Shown piece by piece: positions 1 to 7,473 of a stretch of DNA of 8,691 nucleotides (positions are counted from its first letter, which is position 1; every line of letters starts with the position of its first letter). The stretch is from an uncultured Granulosicoccaceae bacterium (lineage in GTDB: Bacteria > Pseudomonadota > Gammaproteobacteria > CALCKW01). The stretch covers positions 1 through 8,691 of the forward strand of contig CALDHJ010000299.1 in NCBI GenBank assembly GCA_937941555.1, written 5' to 3'. Both the position numbers and the translations under genes were made by a program. The notes below the pieces were generated by a model that saw only the letters and a program-made list of their open reading frames with translations, had not been told where the DNA came from and searched no databases.

Positions 1-207
1 GGCGGCGAAGTGGTAGCTGTCACGCCAGGACTCCACCCGCTCGCCGATACTGCCCAGCACCAACAGCAGCACCATCGGCAACGTCAGCGCCAGCGCTGCG
101 CACGCCGTGGCGAGCGAGAAGCTGGCGATTCGGCTGCGCAGACGACCCAGCGCAGTGGCGAGGTGCCGTTGGCCGGCGGCAAGTGTGCGCTGCAAATGGG
201 CCTTCAT
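1..207 (-). CDS. ftsX: FtsX, cell-division ABC permease (N-terminal 69 residues, cut by window edge)
   Basis: FtsX is the membrane half of the FtsEX complex. It sits at the septal ring and transmits ATP hydrolysis by FtsE to periplasmic regulators of cell-wall amidases. Only the start is present. It begins [10 protein letters not shown], and reading stays open to the window edge. A basic cytoplasmic stretch (residues 1-28) is followed by one hydrophobic segment at about residues 29-52, matching TM1 of FtsX. A polar stretch ending SWRDSYHF then begins the periplasmic loop. The ATG overlaps the ftsE stop codon as ATGA, and GAGGA lies 6 nt upstream (214-218), so the start is secure. The identification rests mainly on position directly after ftsE plus this topology. 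The remaining roughly 250-280 residues expected for the family lie outside the window. Confidence 0.93.
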   Translation of the reverse strand, partial: MKAHLQRTLAAGQRHLATALGRLRSRIASFSLATACAALALTLPMVLLLVLGSIGERVESWRDSYHFAA

Positions 208-884
208 GCGGGTTCCTCAGCGAAGCCATCGTGCACGAGGGTGCCGGCATCGAGCGCAATGACCGGCATTTCCATCTGTTCGACCATGTAGTCGTCGTGG
301 GTTGCGATCAGAACGGTTACACCTTTCTGATTGAGCTCCCAGAACAACCGCATGATGTCCCGGGACAACTCGCGGTCAAGGTTGCCGGTGGGCTCGTCGG
401 CGATCAGCACGGCCGGGCGATTGACCACGGCGCGTGCAATCGCAACGCGCTGTTGCTCGCCGCCGGACAGCTGGGATGGATTGACGTGTTCGGCTTTCAA
501 CAAGCCGACTTTTTCGAGCGCTGCGCGCACGCGACCTGCGGACTCCGACGGCGGTATGCCCGCGACTTCGAGCGGCAGCGCCACGTTGGCGTGCACACTG
601 CGATCGAACAGCAACTTGTTGTCCTGGTAGACGGTGCCGATCTGTTGCCGAAACCCTGGAAGTGCCTTGCGGTTGAGTGACGCGGTGTCGATGTCGTTCA
701 CGGTTACGCGACCCCCGCTCGGGATCGAGACGGCATTGATCAATTTGAGCAAGGTGCTCTTGCCCGCGCCCGAGGGGCCGGTCAGAAAACCCATCGACCC
801 GCTCGGCATGTCGAAGCTCAGGTTGCTCAGCGCGTTCGTTGCGCTGAGGTCATAACGCACGGTCGCGTGTTCAAACCGAATCAC
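204..884 (-). CDS. ftsE: FtsE, cell-division ABC transporter ATPase
   Basis: FtsE is the cytoplasmic ATPase of the FtsEX divisome complex. The 226-residue protein is close to the usual ~220. It carries every ABC motif: Walker [10 protein letters not shown] (36-44), Q-loop YQD (Q87), signature LSGGEQQR (139-146), Walker B VLIADEP (159-165), D-loop NLD (168-170) and switch histidine H196 in ATHDD. The segment after the Q-loop, [10 protein letters not shown], and the text around [11 protein letters not shown] match FtsE rather than other small ABC ATPases. I chose the GTG at 884 ([12 protein letters not shown]) over the TTG at 914. It gives the canonical FtsE N-terminus, and GGGGAGG (891-897) sits 6 nt upstream. 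The start overlaps the ftsY end by 14 bp and the end overlaps ftsX by 4 bp, implying translational coupling. Confidence 0.97.
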   Translation of the reverse strand: MIRFEHATVRYDLSATNALSNLSFDMPSGSMGFLTGPSGAGKSTLLKLINAVSIPSGGRVTVNDIDTASLNRKALPGFRQQIGTVYQDNKLLFDRSVHANVALPLEVAGIPPSESAGRVRAALEKVGLLKAEHVNPSQLSGGEQQRVAIARAVVNRPAVLIADEPTGNLDRELSRDIMRLFWELNQKGVTVLIATHDDYMVEQMEMPVIALDAGTLVHDGFAEEPA

Positions 885-1857
885 GTTCAGCCTCCCCGAG
901 CAGCGCGTCGACAAAGGCTTGAGCTTCGAAGGGCTGCAAATCGTCTATGCCCTCGCCAACCCCGATGAACCGCACCGGGATGGCGAGCTCGTGTGCGAGC
1001 GCGAACAACACGCCGCCTTTGGCGGTGCCGTCGAGCTTGGTGACTACCAGTCCGCTGACCTTCGCCGCATCGTGGAATTGCCGGGCCTGACTCAGGGCGT
1101 TCTGCCCGGTGCTGCCGTCGAGCACCAGCAGCACCTCATGTGGCGCGGTGTCGTCGAGCTTTCCGATTACACGCAACACCTTGGAGAGCTCGTCCATGAG
1201 ATTCGATTGGGTCTGAAGCCGCCCGGCGGTGTCGGCGATGAGCACGTCGACGTGCCGTGCCCGCGCGGCGCTGACGGCGTCGAAGATGACTGACGCCGAG
1301 TCGGCACCGGCACCTTGTGCGATCACCGGGACGTCGTTGCGCTCGCCCCAGGTCTGCAATTGCTCGACGGCGGCTGCTCGAAAGGTATCGCCCGCTGCGA
1401 GCATGACCGAGAGACCGCCGCGTTGCAGTTGTTGGGTCAGCTTGCCGATGGTTGTGGTCTTGCCCGAGCCGTTGACCCCGACCACGAGTATGACGTAGGG
1501 GGCTTTTTTCTCGATCTCGAGGGGCTGTTCGACACCGGCGAGCTGCTCGACGAGCGCGGCGGAGAGGTGTTCGCGCAGGCCGGTGCCAGAGTTGTCCTGT
1601 TTGGCGCGAACACGCAGGTCATCGAGCAGGGCAGTGGTGGTGGCGACGCCGACGTCGGCCATGAGCAGCTCGGATTCGAGGTCTTCGATCAGCTCCTCGT
1701 CGAGCACCTTGCGCCCGAGCAGGCGATCGAGCAGCCCCCCGCGCAGCCGGCTGCCGGTCTTGTCCAGCTTCTTGCCGAGGGTGGCATCGGTGGTGTCGGG
1801 TTGTTCGGGTGTTGCGTCCTCGGATTTGCGGGAACGCAGAAAACTGAACAACTTCAT
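871..1857 (-). CDS. ftsY: FtsY, signal recognition particle receptor GTPase
   Basis: FtsY is the SRP receptor. It binds the Ffh-ribosome complex at the inner membrane and, through paired GTP hydrolysis, hands nascent membrane proteins to the translocon. The 328-residue product has an N domain (about 28-112) and a full G domain: P-loop GVNGSGKTT (127-135), insertion box AAGDTFRAAAVEQL (154-167), DTAGR (209-213), TKLDG (273-277) and closing loop GVGEGIDDL (299-307). The acidic A domain is only about 27 residues, against almost 200 in E. coli FtsY. The basic, aromatic N-terminus MKLFSFLRSRK could serve as the membrane anchor. I chose the ATG at 1857 because MKLFSFL resembles FtsY N-termini. In-frame starts at 1926 and 1974 would add 23 or 39 residues of low-complexity sequence, and no start has a strong ribosome-binding site. 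It is the first gene of ftsY-ftsE-ftsX. Confidence 0.96.
   Translation of the reverse strand: MKLFSFLRSRKSEDATPEQPDTTDATLGKKLDKTGSRLRGGLLDRLLGRKVLDEELIEDLESELLMADVGVATTTALLDDLRVRAKQDNSGTGLREHLSAALVEQLAGVEQPLEIEKKAPYVILVVGVNGSGKTTTIGKLTQQLQRGGLSVMLAAGDTFRAAAVEQLQTWGERNDVPVIAQGAGADSASVIFDAVSAARARHVDVLIADTAGRLQTQSNLMDELSKVLRVIGKLDDTAPHEVLLVLDGSTGQNALSQARQFHDAAKVSGLVVTKLDGTAKGGVLFALAHELAIPVRFIGVGEGIDDLQPFEAQAFVDALLGEAERDSV
891..897 (-). promoter_or_regulatory. Ribosome-binding site of ftsE inside ftsY
   Basis: GGGGAGG read on the minus strand lies 6 nt before the GTG at 884, within the last codons of ftsY. It fixes the ftsE start and suggests that ribosomes finishing ftsY help start ftsE. Confidence 0.8.
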
Positions 1858-1888
1858 GGGCGGGTCCGGTTGGCGGTGCAGCACAGCG

Positions 1889-1917
1889 TTGTGTGCCACG
1901 GGGTCATCCCGTATGTT
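1889..1917 (+). promoter_or_regulatory. Possible sigma-70-type promoter for rsmD
   Basis: TTGTGT (1889-1894) and TATGTT (1912-1917) are separated by exactly 17 bp, with 3 of 6 and 4 of 6 matches to the -35 and -10 consensus. The predicted transcript would start about 30 nt before the rsmD GTG. The spacer contains the inverted repeat ACGGG (1898-1902) / CCCGT (1908-1912). This lies in the 98-bp gap between divergent ftsY and rsmD, which must hold promoters in both directions. I see no convincing ftsY promoter on the other strand. The match is modest and could be chance. Confidence 0.3.
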
Positions 1918-1955
1918 ACCGCGCATGTTGATGATTTTCCCGGGTAGTTGAGTCG

Positions 1956-2555
1956 GTGCGAAAGTTGGCTGCAACGGCGCCGCGCTTGCGCGTTGTCGGG
2001 GGGCGGTGGCGCGGGCGCCGGCTGCCGTTTCCGGTGGAGAAGGGTTTGCGTCCGACCGCCGATCGGGTGCGAGAGCAGCTCTTCAACTGGCTTCAGGGTG
2101 AGCTCGCCGGTGCGCGCTGTCTCGATCTCTTCGCGGGGTCCGGTGCGCTCGGAATCGAAGCGGCGTCGCGCGGCGCGGCGAGCGTGTTATTGGTCGACGC
2201 CAACCCGTGTGTGGTGCGCCATCTCGATGAGACTCTCGAGACGCTGCAGTCGGGTGACGACCAGCCGGTGTGTACGACACACTGCGGGGACGCCCGCGAT
2301 GTCATCGAGGCCGGCCGCGGTCCCTGGCATATCCTCTTTCTCGACCCGCCCTTTGATGCGCCTTTAAATGAAACCGACTTTGTCAGGCTCGACAACGTCC
2401 TTGAAGCCGGTGGGTGGGTCTACTGCGAGCACCGCAGCGGTGAATCATTGGCCCCGCTGCCGGCGCGGTGGACACGCCACCGCGAGGGTCGCGCAGGCGA
2501 GGCGTCCTATGCGCTGTTTCGCGTGGCGGGCTGTGCGGCAGCCGACGGGGGGTAA
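1956..2555 (+). CDS. rsmD: RsmD, 16S rRNA (guanine-966-N2)-methyltransferase
   Basis: RsmD transfers a methyl group from S-adenosylmethionine to N2 of G966 in 16S rRNA, acting on the assembled small subunit. The 199-residue protein shows the family N-terminus LRVVGGRWRGRRLP (11-24) and the LRPTADRVREQLFNWL block (31-46). SAM-binding motif I is LDLFAGSGALGIEA (56-69), the acidic residue ending motif II is in LLVDAN (D81), and the catalytic DPPF tetrapeptide is at 130-133. The start is a GTG that places the VVGG motif where E. coli RsmD has it. Its ribosome-binding site is weak. It diverges from ftsY, as in E. coli. The stop codon runs into eight consecutive A residues (2554-2561), and coaD follows 68 bp later on the same strand. 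Confidence 0.96.
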   Translation: MRKLAATAPRLRVVGGRWRGRRLPFPVEKGLRPTADRVREQLFNWLQGELAGARCLDLFAGSGALGIEAASRGAASVLLVDANPCVVRHLDETLETLQSGDDQPVCTTHCGDARDVIEAGRGPWHILFLDPPFDAPLNETDFVRLDNVLEAGGWVYCEHRSGESLAPLPARWTRHREGRAGEASYALFRVAGCAAADGG

Positions 2556-3385
<830 letters not shown>

Positions 3386-3421
3386 CGCTCAAATCAATAT
3401 TCTGGCCCGGATAGGGCAGGA

Positions 3422-3443
3422 CACGCATTGTTCACGCATTGTT
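3422..3443 (+). repeat. Perfect tandem 11-bp direct repeat, possible regulator site
   Basis: CACGCATTGTT occurs twice back to back (3422-3432 and 3433-3443). The second copy runs into AATG, giving the small inverted repeat CATT-GTT-AATG (3437-3447). An 11-bp period is about one helical turn, the arrangement seen in PhoB/OmpR-family response-regulator sites. It lies 128 bp before the preferred start of the barrel-like gene. Regulator binding is inference from spacing only. Confidence 0.45.
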
Positions 3444-3453
3444 AATGTGGCCA

Positions 3454-3469
3454 GTCCGGTATCCCGGAC
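3454..3469 (+). other. Leader hairpin 1
   Basis: GTCCGG (3454-3459) pairs perfectly with CCGGAC (3464-3469) around a TATC loop. No T-run follows. It could be a weak terminator of the ferredoxin transcript, part of the leader RNA, or a protein-binding inverted repeat. Confidence 0.35.
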
Positions 3470-3496
3470 CGTAACTTGCTGACAGCTTCTTTCCCC

Positions 3497-3512
3497 GGAC
3501 ACGAAAGTGTCC
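3497..3512 (+). other. Leader hairpin 2 with GAAA tetraloop
   Basis: GGACAC (3497-3502) pairs perfectly with GTGTCC (3507-3512) around GAAA, a GNRA-type loop that stabilises RNA hairpins. It ends 58 nt before the preferred start codon at 3571, so it should lie in the 5' untranslated RNA if transcription begins upstream. Confidence 0.4.
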
Positions 3513-3560
3513 TTCAAAGCGCCATTACCGATTCGGTGAAATGGGCAAGAAGATAAATGC

Positions 3561-3566
3561 GGGTGA
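3561..3566 (+). promoter_or_regulatory. Ribosome-binding site deciding the start at 3571
   Basis: GGGTGA lies 4 nt before the ATG at 3571. The alternative ATG at 3541 has GGTGA almost abutting it, too close for good initiation. Starting at 3571 also leaves a clean signal peptide at the N-terminus. Confidence 0.55.
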
Positions 3567-3570
3567 AATC

Positions 3571-4455
3571 ATGAAACAGTCAGCGTTGGCAGTATGTGCC
3601 GCAGTGGTATGGGCGCCCTTGGCCTCAGCCGGTCTGTTCGATGAGGTCAAACCTCACGCGACCAACTACGAATACTTTCAAGCAGGCTTCGTCAGTCAGC
3701 CTGATGATTTTGATGGCCTTGAATTGGGTGCCTCGATGCCGTTTGCGAGCAATGTTGCCGTGATGGGTCGTTTGACGCTTCCCTCCGCTACGGTCAACGG
3801 CGTCAGCGTCGATTCGCGGCGTATCGAGGTCGGCACTCGGTACTTCTTCGAGATGCCATCGCTCGACCAGACCGACGCGGACCTCGGGGTTTCTCTGGCC
3901 AACGTCGATGTCAGTGGGGGAGGGTTCAGCGAGAGCGATTCTGCCTTGCTGCTCTCCGGTCAGTTGCGACGGGCCATGAACCGCCAGATTGGCAAGTCGA
4001 AGTATGCGATCAACGAAGCCTACGGCGGCGCCCAGGTGGCGGTAGGGGATCTGACCTCCCGAGCGTTGCATGCCGGATTGCTCGTTGACCTCAACCCGAA
4101 AGTGAGTGCCAACGCGGAGGTCATGGTTGACGACGGTGCGCACCTGCGCCTCGGCATCCGCATGGATTTGGCGAAGCCGGATGCGCCACGGCGCGCGGCG
4201 TTGTTGCGCAAGAAAGAACCCGTCGCCGAAACTGGAAGTCAGCCTGAGACGGCTGCGCTGGAAGCTGCACCCGAAGAAGCGGACAACCGCGTGGTGTCGT
4301 TCTTCCGCAAGCTCTTTCGCCAGGGACCCGAAGCGACCGCAAGTGACGTCGCAGCTCCAGTGGATGGCAAAGCGGTTCCGTTGATCGAGGCAGCCCCGGC
4401 AACCGGCGCGTCCACGGTCCAGGAATCTGTCTACACCGTTCCGGGCAGTCAGTAG
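3571..4455 (+). CDS. Exported protein of unknown function, probable small outer-membrane beta-barrel with C-terminal tail
   Basis: I do not recognise this family. From the ATG at 3571 the product is 294 residues; an in-frame ATG at 3541 would add ten. Residues 1-20 form a classical signal peptide, with Lys2, a hydrophobic core and ASA before Gly21. Residues 33-200 contain about eight to ten short stretches alternating polar and non-polar residues, for example EYFQAGFV, NVAVMGRLTL, RIEVGTRYFF, YGGAQVAV and HLRLGIRMDL. This suggests an outer-membrane barrel. Residues 201-294 form a Pro/Ala/Glu-rich tail. It contains a basic patch (RRAALLRKK, 207-215) and a short amphipathic segment RVVSFFRKLFRQ (240-251). 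The protein does not end on the barrel strand with the terminal aromatic residue typical of BAM substrates. It stands alone between coaD-ferredoxin and convergent mutM. The barrel call is inference from pattern. Confidence 0.8.
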   Translation: MKQSALAVCAAVVWAPLASAGLFDEVKPHATNYEYFQAGFVSQPDDFDGLELGASMPFASNVAVMGRLTLPSATVNGVSVDSRRIEVGTRYFFEMPSLDQTDADLGVSLANVDVSGGGFSESDSALLLSGQLRRAMNRQIGKSKYAINEAYGGAQVAVGDLTSRALHAGLLVDLNPKVSANAEVMVDDGAHLRLGIRMDLAKPDAPRRAALLRKKEPVAETGSQPETAALEAAPEEADNRVVSFFRKLFRQGPEATASDVAAPVDGKAVPLIEAAPATGASTVQESVYTVPGSQ

Positions 4456-4555
4456 ACGCCAGAGACGATCCGCTCGACACTTTACGGTTGGGCGGTGCGG
4501 TCGAGACACGGCAGCGGATTCGCTGCTCTCTCTCGCCCTCAGGCCGTGTCAGCCC
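4456..4555. terminator. Convergent gap with nested inverted repeats, possible terminator region
   Basis: This 100-bp gap lies between two converging genes. GCAGCG (4511-4516) and CGCTGC (4521-4526) form a perfect hairpin with a GATT loop, followed by a pyrimidine-rich stretch TCTCTCTCGCCCTC. GACACGGC (4505-4512) and GCCGTGTC (4543-4550) form an 8-bp arm pair enclosing it, sharing two bases with the inner stem so the two compete. CTCGAC (4473-4478) pairs with GTCGAG (4500-4505). Neither strand has a proper T-run, so intrinsic termination is uncertain. Confidence 0.35.
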
Positions 4556-5368
4556 TCAGTGCTGGCAGCGGCGACACCAGAAGGTTGATCGTTGCCCGAT
4601 GGTCCGCGATTGAATCGGATCACCGCAGTGCGTACACGGTTCGCCCGCCCGCCCGTAAACCGTTAACGACTGTGCGAAGTAGCCGGGCTCCCCATCGCTG
4701 TTGATGAAATCCCGGAGCGTCGTGCCGCCTTGCTGAATGGCCGCGCGCAATACGGTGACGATGCTCTCGTGCAGTGCCGTGTACTCTGCGCGTGTAACCC
4801 TACCTGCAGCCCGTCCCGGACGAATACCCGCTCTGAAGAGCGACTCGCTCGCGTAAATATTGCCCACACCCACCACCGTTGCATTGTTCATGATGAAGGT
4901 CTTGACCGGGGCCTTGATGCGACGCGAGCGGGTGAACAACCACGCTGGATCGAAGGCGGCATCGAACGGCTCCGGGCCGAGTGCCGCGAGCCGCGGGTGC
5001 ACCGCTTGTGTGGACGGTTGCCACAGCCAGCAGCCGAAGCGGCGCGGGTCGTGGTAGCGCAGTCCGTGTCCGCTCGCGAGTCGCAGGTCGACATGATCGT
5101 GTTTGCGCAGCGCTTCGTCGGCACTGGTGACACGCAAGCTGCCGGACATGCCGAGGTGGACGATGGCTGTGCCAGGGTCTGTCTTGATCAGAAGGTATTT
5201 GGCTCGCCGCGACACGGCGGTCACCGTCTGGCCGACCAGGGCGTGGATGTCCTCGGGCACCGGCCAACGCAAATTGGGATTGTGAACTGCCAGAGACGCG
5301 ATGACAGCGCCGTGCAGCCATGGCTCGATGCCGCGGCGCGTGGTCTCGACTTCCGGTAATTCCGGCAC
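4556..5368 (-). CDS. mutM: MutM (Fpg), formamidopyrimidine-DNA glycosylase
   Basis: MutM excises 8-oxoguanine and ring-opened purines from DNA and cleaves the resulting abasic site by beta,delta-elimination. The 270-residue protein has the catalytic N-terminus [12 protein letters not shown], where Pro2 is the Schiff-base nucleophile after Met removal and Glu3 the acid. K57 lies in RRAKYLL, the intercalation-loop Met is in LGMSGSLR (M74), and RRF is at 109-111. The helix-two-turn-helix is [10 protein letters not shown] (166-175) with N170. The C-terminal zinc finger is C245-x2-C248 and C265-x2-C268, with the conserved Arg in GQRSTF (R260). The start is GTG, fixed by the requirement for Pro2. 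It follows the DUF4340 gene by only 12 bp, so it is probably the last gene of the ABC operon. Its own ribosome-binding site is weak. Confidence 0.98.
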   Translation of the reverse strand: MPELPEVETTRRGIEPWLHGAVIASLAVHNPNLRWPVPEDIHALVGQTVTAVSRRAKYLLIKTDPGTAIVHLGMSGSLRVTSADEALRKHDHVDLRLASGHGLRYHDPRRFGCWLWQPSTQAVHPRLAALGPEPFDAAFDPAWLFTRSRRIKAPVKTFIMNNATVVGVGNIYASESLFRAGIRPGRAAGRVTRAEYTALHESIVTVLRAAIQQGGTTLRDFINSDGEPGYFAQSLTVYGRAGEPCTHCGDPIQSRTIGQRSTFWCRRCQH

Positions 5369-5380
5369 AGGATGTTCAGC

Positions 5381-6157
5381 CTAGAGGGAAAGGCCCAGTG
5401 TCGCCGCGTCGGCAGCGCTGATCAAGTAGCGGTGATCGCTACCTGCGCGGTGGAGTGTCACCAACGCTCCATCGGCCCAGGCGTGCCAGACTTGCTTTTC
5501 GTCTGATGCGTTGATGTCGAATTCGATGGCTGACGCCGGTGCGGTGTTGTTGTGCGCTCGCACCCCTAACGCTGACAGCTCCGACCACACGTCGGAATCA
5601 ACCTCGGTGTCGCCGATGGAGACTGCCTCGGTGACGTGGCGAAAGGGGCGGCGCTCGACAAAGGCGTTCAGGCCGCCCTCGATCAAGGGCACATGCTGGT
5701 CATCGAGCAGCACGACAGTGTCATCGATCTGCACATAGCGTCGGTTGCTGACAGGCTCGATGCCGCCGAAGAACACCGCCGTGTCGTTGCCAAGGCGCAT
5801 TCGCACCGTCGGCGCAGCCAGGCCGGTTGAATCGAGATTGATGTCGCCGATCGCGTAGCCGTCCTTGCGCTCGGTGTCGATCAGCGCCACGAGTTTCTCG
5901 ACGCGCGATCCGTCGGCCGCGACCTCCACCGGTTGCCGCAGTCTCCAGCCGGCACCGTCGCGTGCGAAGGCGAAGGTCTGGCCGTCCCCGCGTACTAGCG
6001 TCAGGCTGTCCACTGTGTGTCGCAGGCTGGCGCGGCGCTCGGGCAGTTTGTCGTTGATGTCATACCAGGCCACCAGCGCCAGCGCACCGAGACCGATGAA
6101 CATCACGATATTCGTGGCAGCGCGTTTGCGCGCGTTCGGGTTGCGTCGGCTAACCAT
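5381..6157 (-). CDS. DUF4340-family membrane-anchored protein of the Gld-like ABC system
   Basis: The molecular role of this family is unknown. The 258-residue protein has a basic N-terminus (residues 1-13), one transmembrane helix at about 15-32, and a soluble domain expected to face the periplasm. The domain has two similar halves: SLTLVRGDGQTFAFARDGAGWRL near 51-73, and later SAIEFDIN followed by VWHAW (209-227). It also has the family hallmark FFGGIEPVSNRRYVQI (129-144). DUF4340 proteins are regularly encoded beside GldG-type proteins and ABC-2 transporters, which is the case here. The ATG is 2 nt after the GldG-like stop, with no strong ribosome-binding site, so coupling to upstream translation is likely. 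mutM follows 12 bp downstream. Family assignment is from the hallmark motif and context. Confidence 0.85.
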   Translation of the reverse strand: MVSRRNPNARKRAATNIVMFIGLGALALVAWYDINDKLPERRASLRHTVDSLTLVRGDGQTFAFARDGAGWRLRQPVEVAADGSRVEKLVALIDTERKDGYAIGDINLDSTGLAAPTVRMRLGNDTAVFFGGIEPVSNRRYVQIDDTVVLLDDQHVPLIEGGLNAFVERRPFRHVTEAVSIGDTEVDSDVWSELSALGVRAHNNTAPASAIEFDINASDEKQVWHAWADGALVTLHRAGSDHRYLISAADAATLGLSL

Positions 6158-6159
6158 GT

Positions 6160-7473
6160 CTAGTGGGCCTGTCGCCGCCAGACCACGAGGGTCGCCGTCG
6201 CAAGCAACAGCGGCAGCAACGCAAACAGGGTCGCGCCGAGCAGACCACGTTGTGTCTGGCTCAGCGTCACGTGGCGATCGCGCGCGGGCAGGGATGTGTA
6301 TTGCACTGGCGCCGCGCTGCTGAGGGCGTCGAACAGACGCTCACCGAGCGCGAGGTTGATGCCGTTGCCGAGCCAGCTGTTGGCGAGGAAGTCTCCGTCG
6401 CCGATGAGCGTGAGCTGCCCCGCGGCGTCCGCAGGCGCCAGACTCCAGGCGAAGTTCAGTGGCCCCGGCTGCTCGCCAGTGTCGTCGGGCGCGATGCGGC
6501 CGGCGATGTCGCCGGTTTCGTTCCAGCTGCGTGGTGTACTTTGCAGCAACGGTGTTGCTGTCCAGTTCGAATAGAGCGCGTCGGCCGAGAAGGCGACAGC
6601 GCGCGGGAACAGGCTGATGCCATCCATGCCGCGTGTGGCGTCGTGCTGCGTGTAGTCGGTCACCACGGCGAAATCGGGCCTGGGCAGATTGAGTGCATCG
6701 CTCGCGGCATCAACGATCACCCCGGGCAGTTGTTGGAGTCCGGTCAGGTGTTCGATGGCGGAGGCGCTGACATCACCGTCGTCCGCCAGCCACAAGACTC
6801 GGCCGCCGCTGGTGATGTAGCGCGACAGGGTGTCGAGCTCATCGGTCTGCACGGTGTTCTGCGGGCTCGCGACAACCAGCAGGTCGCCTGGCCTCGCTTC
6901 GAGCGTGTCCAGCGTCAAGTTGACGCTCGCGATGGCGTAGCCGCGTTCGCGGAGGCGGTTGCTGAATTCGCCATAGTGGTGATTGGCCGAACCGCTGGCG
7001 TCGCGCTCGCCGTGACCCGTGACGAACAGCGCGCGCCGGTCCTCCGCTCGCATCAGTGATTCGAGTGCGCCGGTGATAGCACTTTCCGACAGCGCCTGGC
7101 TGCGTCGACGGCGTTCGCCCATCTTGACCAGCACCGCGCCCTGCGCGCCGATCTCGATCTCGCGGGCGATGGCCGGGTCGCGATCCGTGTCGATGTGTTT
7201 GAATTGAACAAGTGGGTTGGTGCGCGCATAACGCTCGACCAGATCCCGGCCGGCCTGCACGAGCAGACTGCCCCGTCCGGCGTACACTTCAACAACGGCG
7301 GGTTCGGTTATTGTCTCGAGAACGGCTTTGCTGTGCGGGCCGAGTGAGTTGCGGGATTCGCGCGTGACATCCACGCTCAGCGCGTAGCGGCTGCCGAGGG
7401 CCGTGGTTGCAATCAGGCAGCCAACCAGCAAGGCGTGGAAGAAGACGTTGTCCAATCGGGCAGTGAAATTCAT
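6160..7473 (-). CDS. GldG-like auxiliary protein of an ABC-2 transporter
   Basis: This 437-residue protein matches the class typified by Flavobacterium GldG, an auxiliary subunit that forms an ABC complex with a permease and an ATPase. It has a TM helix at about 11-30, a large periplasmic region, and a second TM at about 410-432 ending in VVWRRQAH. Landmarks are RNSLGPHSKAVLETI (41-55), typical of the family start, FVTGHGERD (150-158), GGRVLWLAD (223-231), and a late GDGDFLANS (358-366). The region 145-235 looks like an ABC_transp_aux/IFT52-like alpha/beta fold. The ATG overlaps the permease stop as ATGA, with GGAGA (7480-7484) 6 nt upstream. Substrate and role are unknown. Gliding is not implied, since many non-gliding proteobacteria carry this set. 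Confidence 0.88.
   Translation of the reverse strand: MNFTARLDNVFFHALLVGCLIATTALGSRYALSVDVTRESRNSLGPHSKAVLETITEPAVVEVYAGRGSLLVQAGRDLVERYARTNPLVQFKHIDTDRDPAIAREIEIGAQGAVLVKMGERRRRSQALSESAITGALESLMRAEDRRALFVTGHGERDASGSANHHYGEFSNRLRERGYAIASVNLTLDTLEARPGDLLVVASPQNTVQTDELDTLSRYITSGGRVLWLADDGDVSASAIEHLTGLQQLPGVIVDAASDALNLPRPDFAVVTDYTQHDATRGMDGISLFPRAVAFSADALYSNWTATPLLQSTPRSWNETGDIAGRIAPDDTGEQPGPLNFAWSLAPADAAGQLTLIGDGDFLANSWLGNGINLALGERLFDALSSAAPVQYTSLPARDRHVTLSQTQRGLLGATLFALLPLLLATATLVVWRRQAH

Larger units (their letters stand above)
3386..3540 (+). other. Non-coding leader between ferredoxin and barrel-like gene
   Basis: This 155-bp gap has no plausible gene. It contains a stretch of lower GC around AAATCAATATTCT (3391-3403), a tandem 11-bp direct repeat (3422-3443), and two perfect 6-bp-stem hairpins (3454-3469 and 3497-3512). 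No sigma-70 promoter with good -35 and -10 boxes at proper spacing could be picked. The promoter for the downstream gene is expected here. Neither hairpin is followed by a T-run, so a terminator for coaD-ferredoxin is not evident. Confidence 0.5.

Noticed and set aside
1315..1947. Plus-strand open frame of 210 codons opposite ftsY
   Set aside because: FtsY GTPase motifs fill the minus strand. The plus-strand frame mirrors them and has no ribosome-binding site or domain.
3625..4509. Minus-strand open frame of 294 codons opposite the barrel-like gene
   Set aside because: Its translation is Arg-rich without domains, signal peptide or recognisable motifs. The plus-strand frame has a clear signal peptide, a ribosome-binding site and strand periodicity.
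4730..5359. Plus-strand open frame of 209 codons opposite mutM
   Set aside because: mutM has all catalytic and zinc-finger residues. The antisense translation shows no recognisable protein features.
6163..7059. Plus-strand open frame of 298 codons opposite the GldG-like gene
   Set aside because: It is a low-information, Arg/Gly/Val-rich shadow of a gene with clear GldG landmarks and operon overlaps on the other strand.
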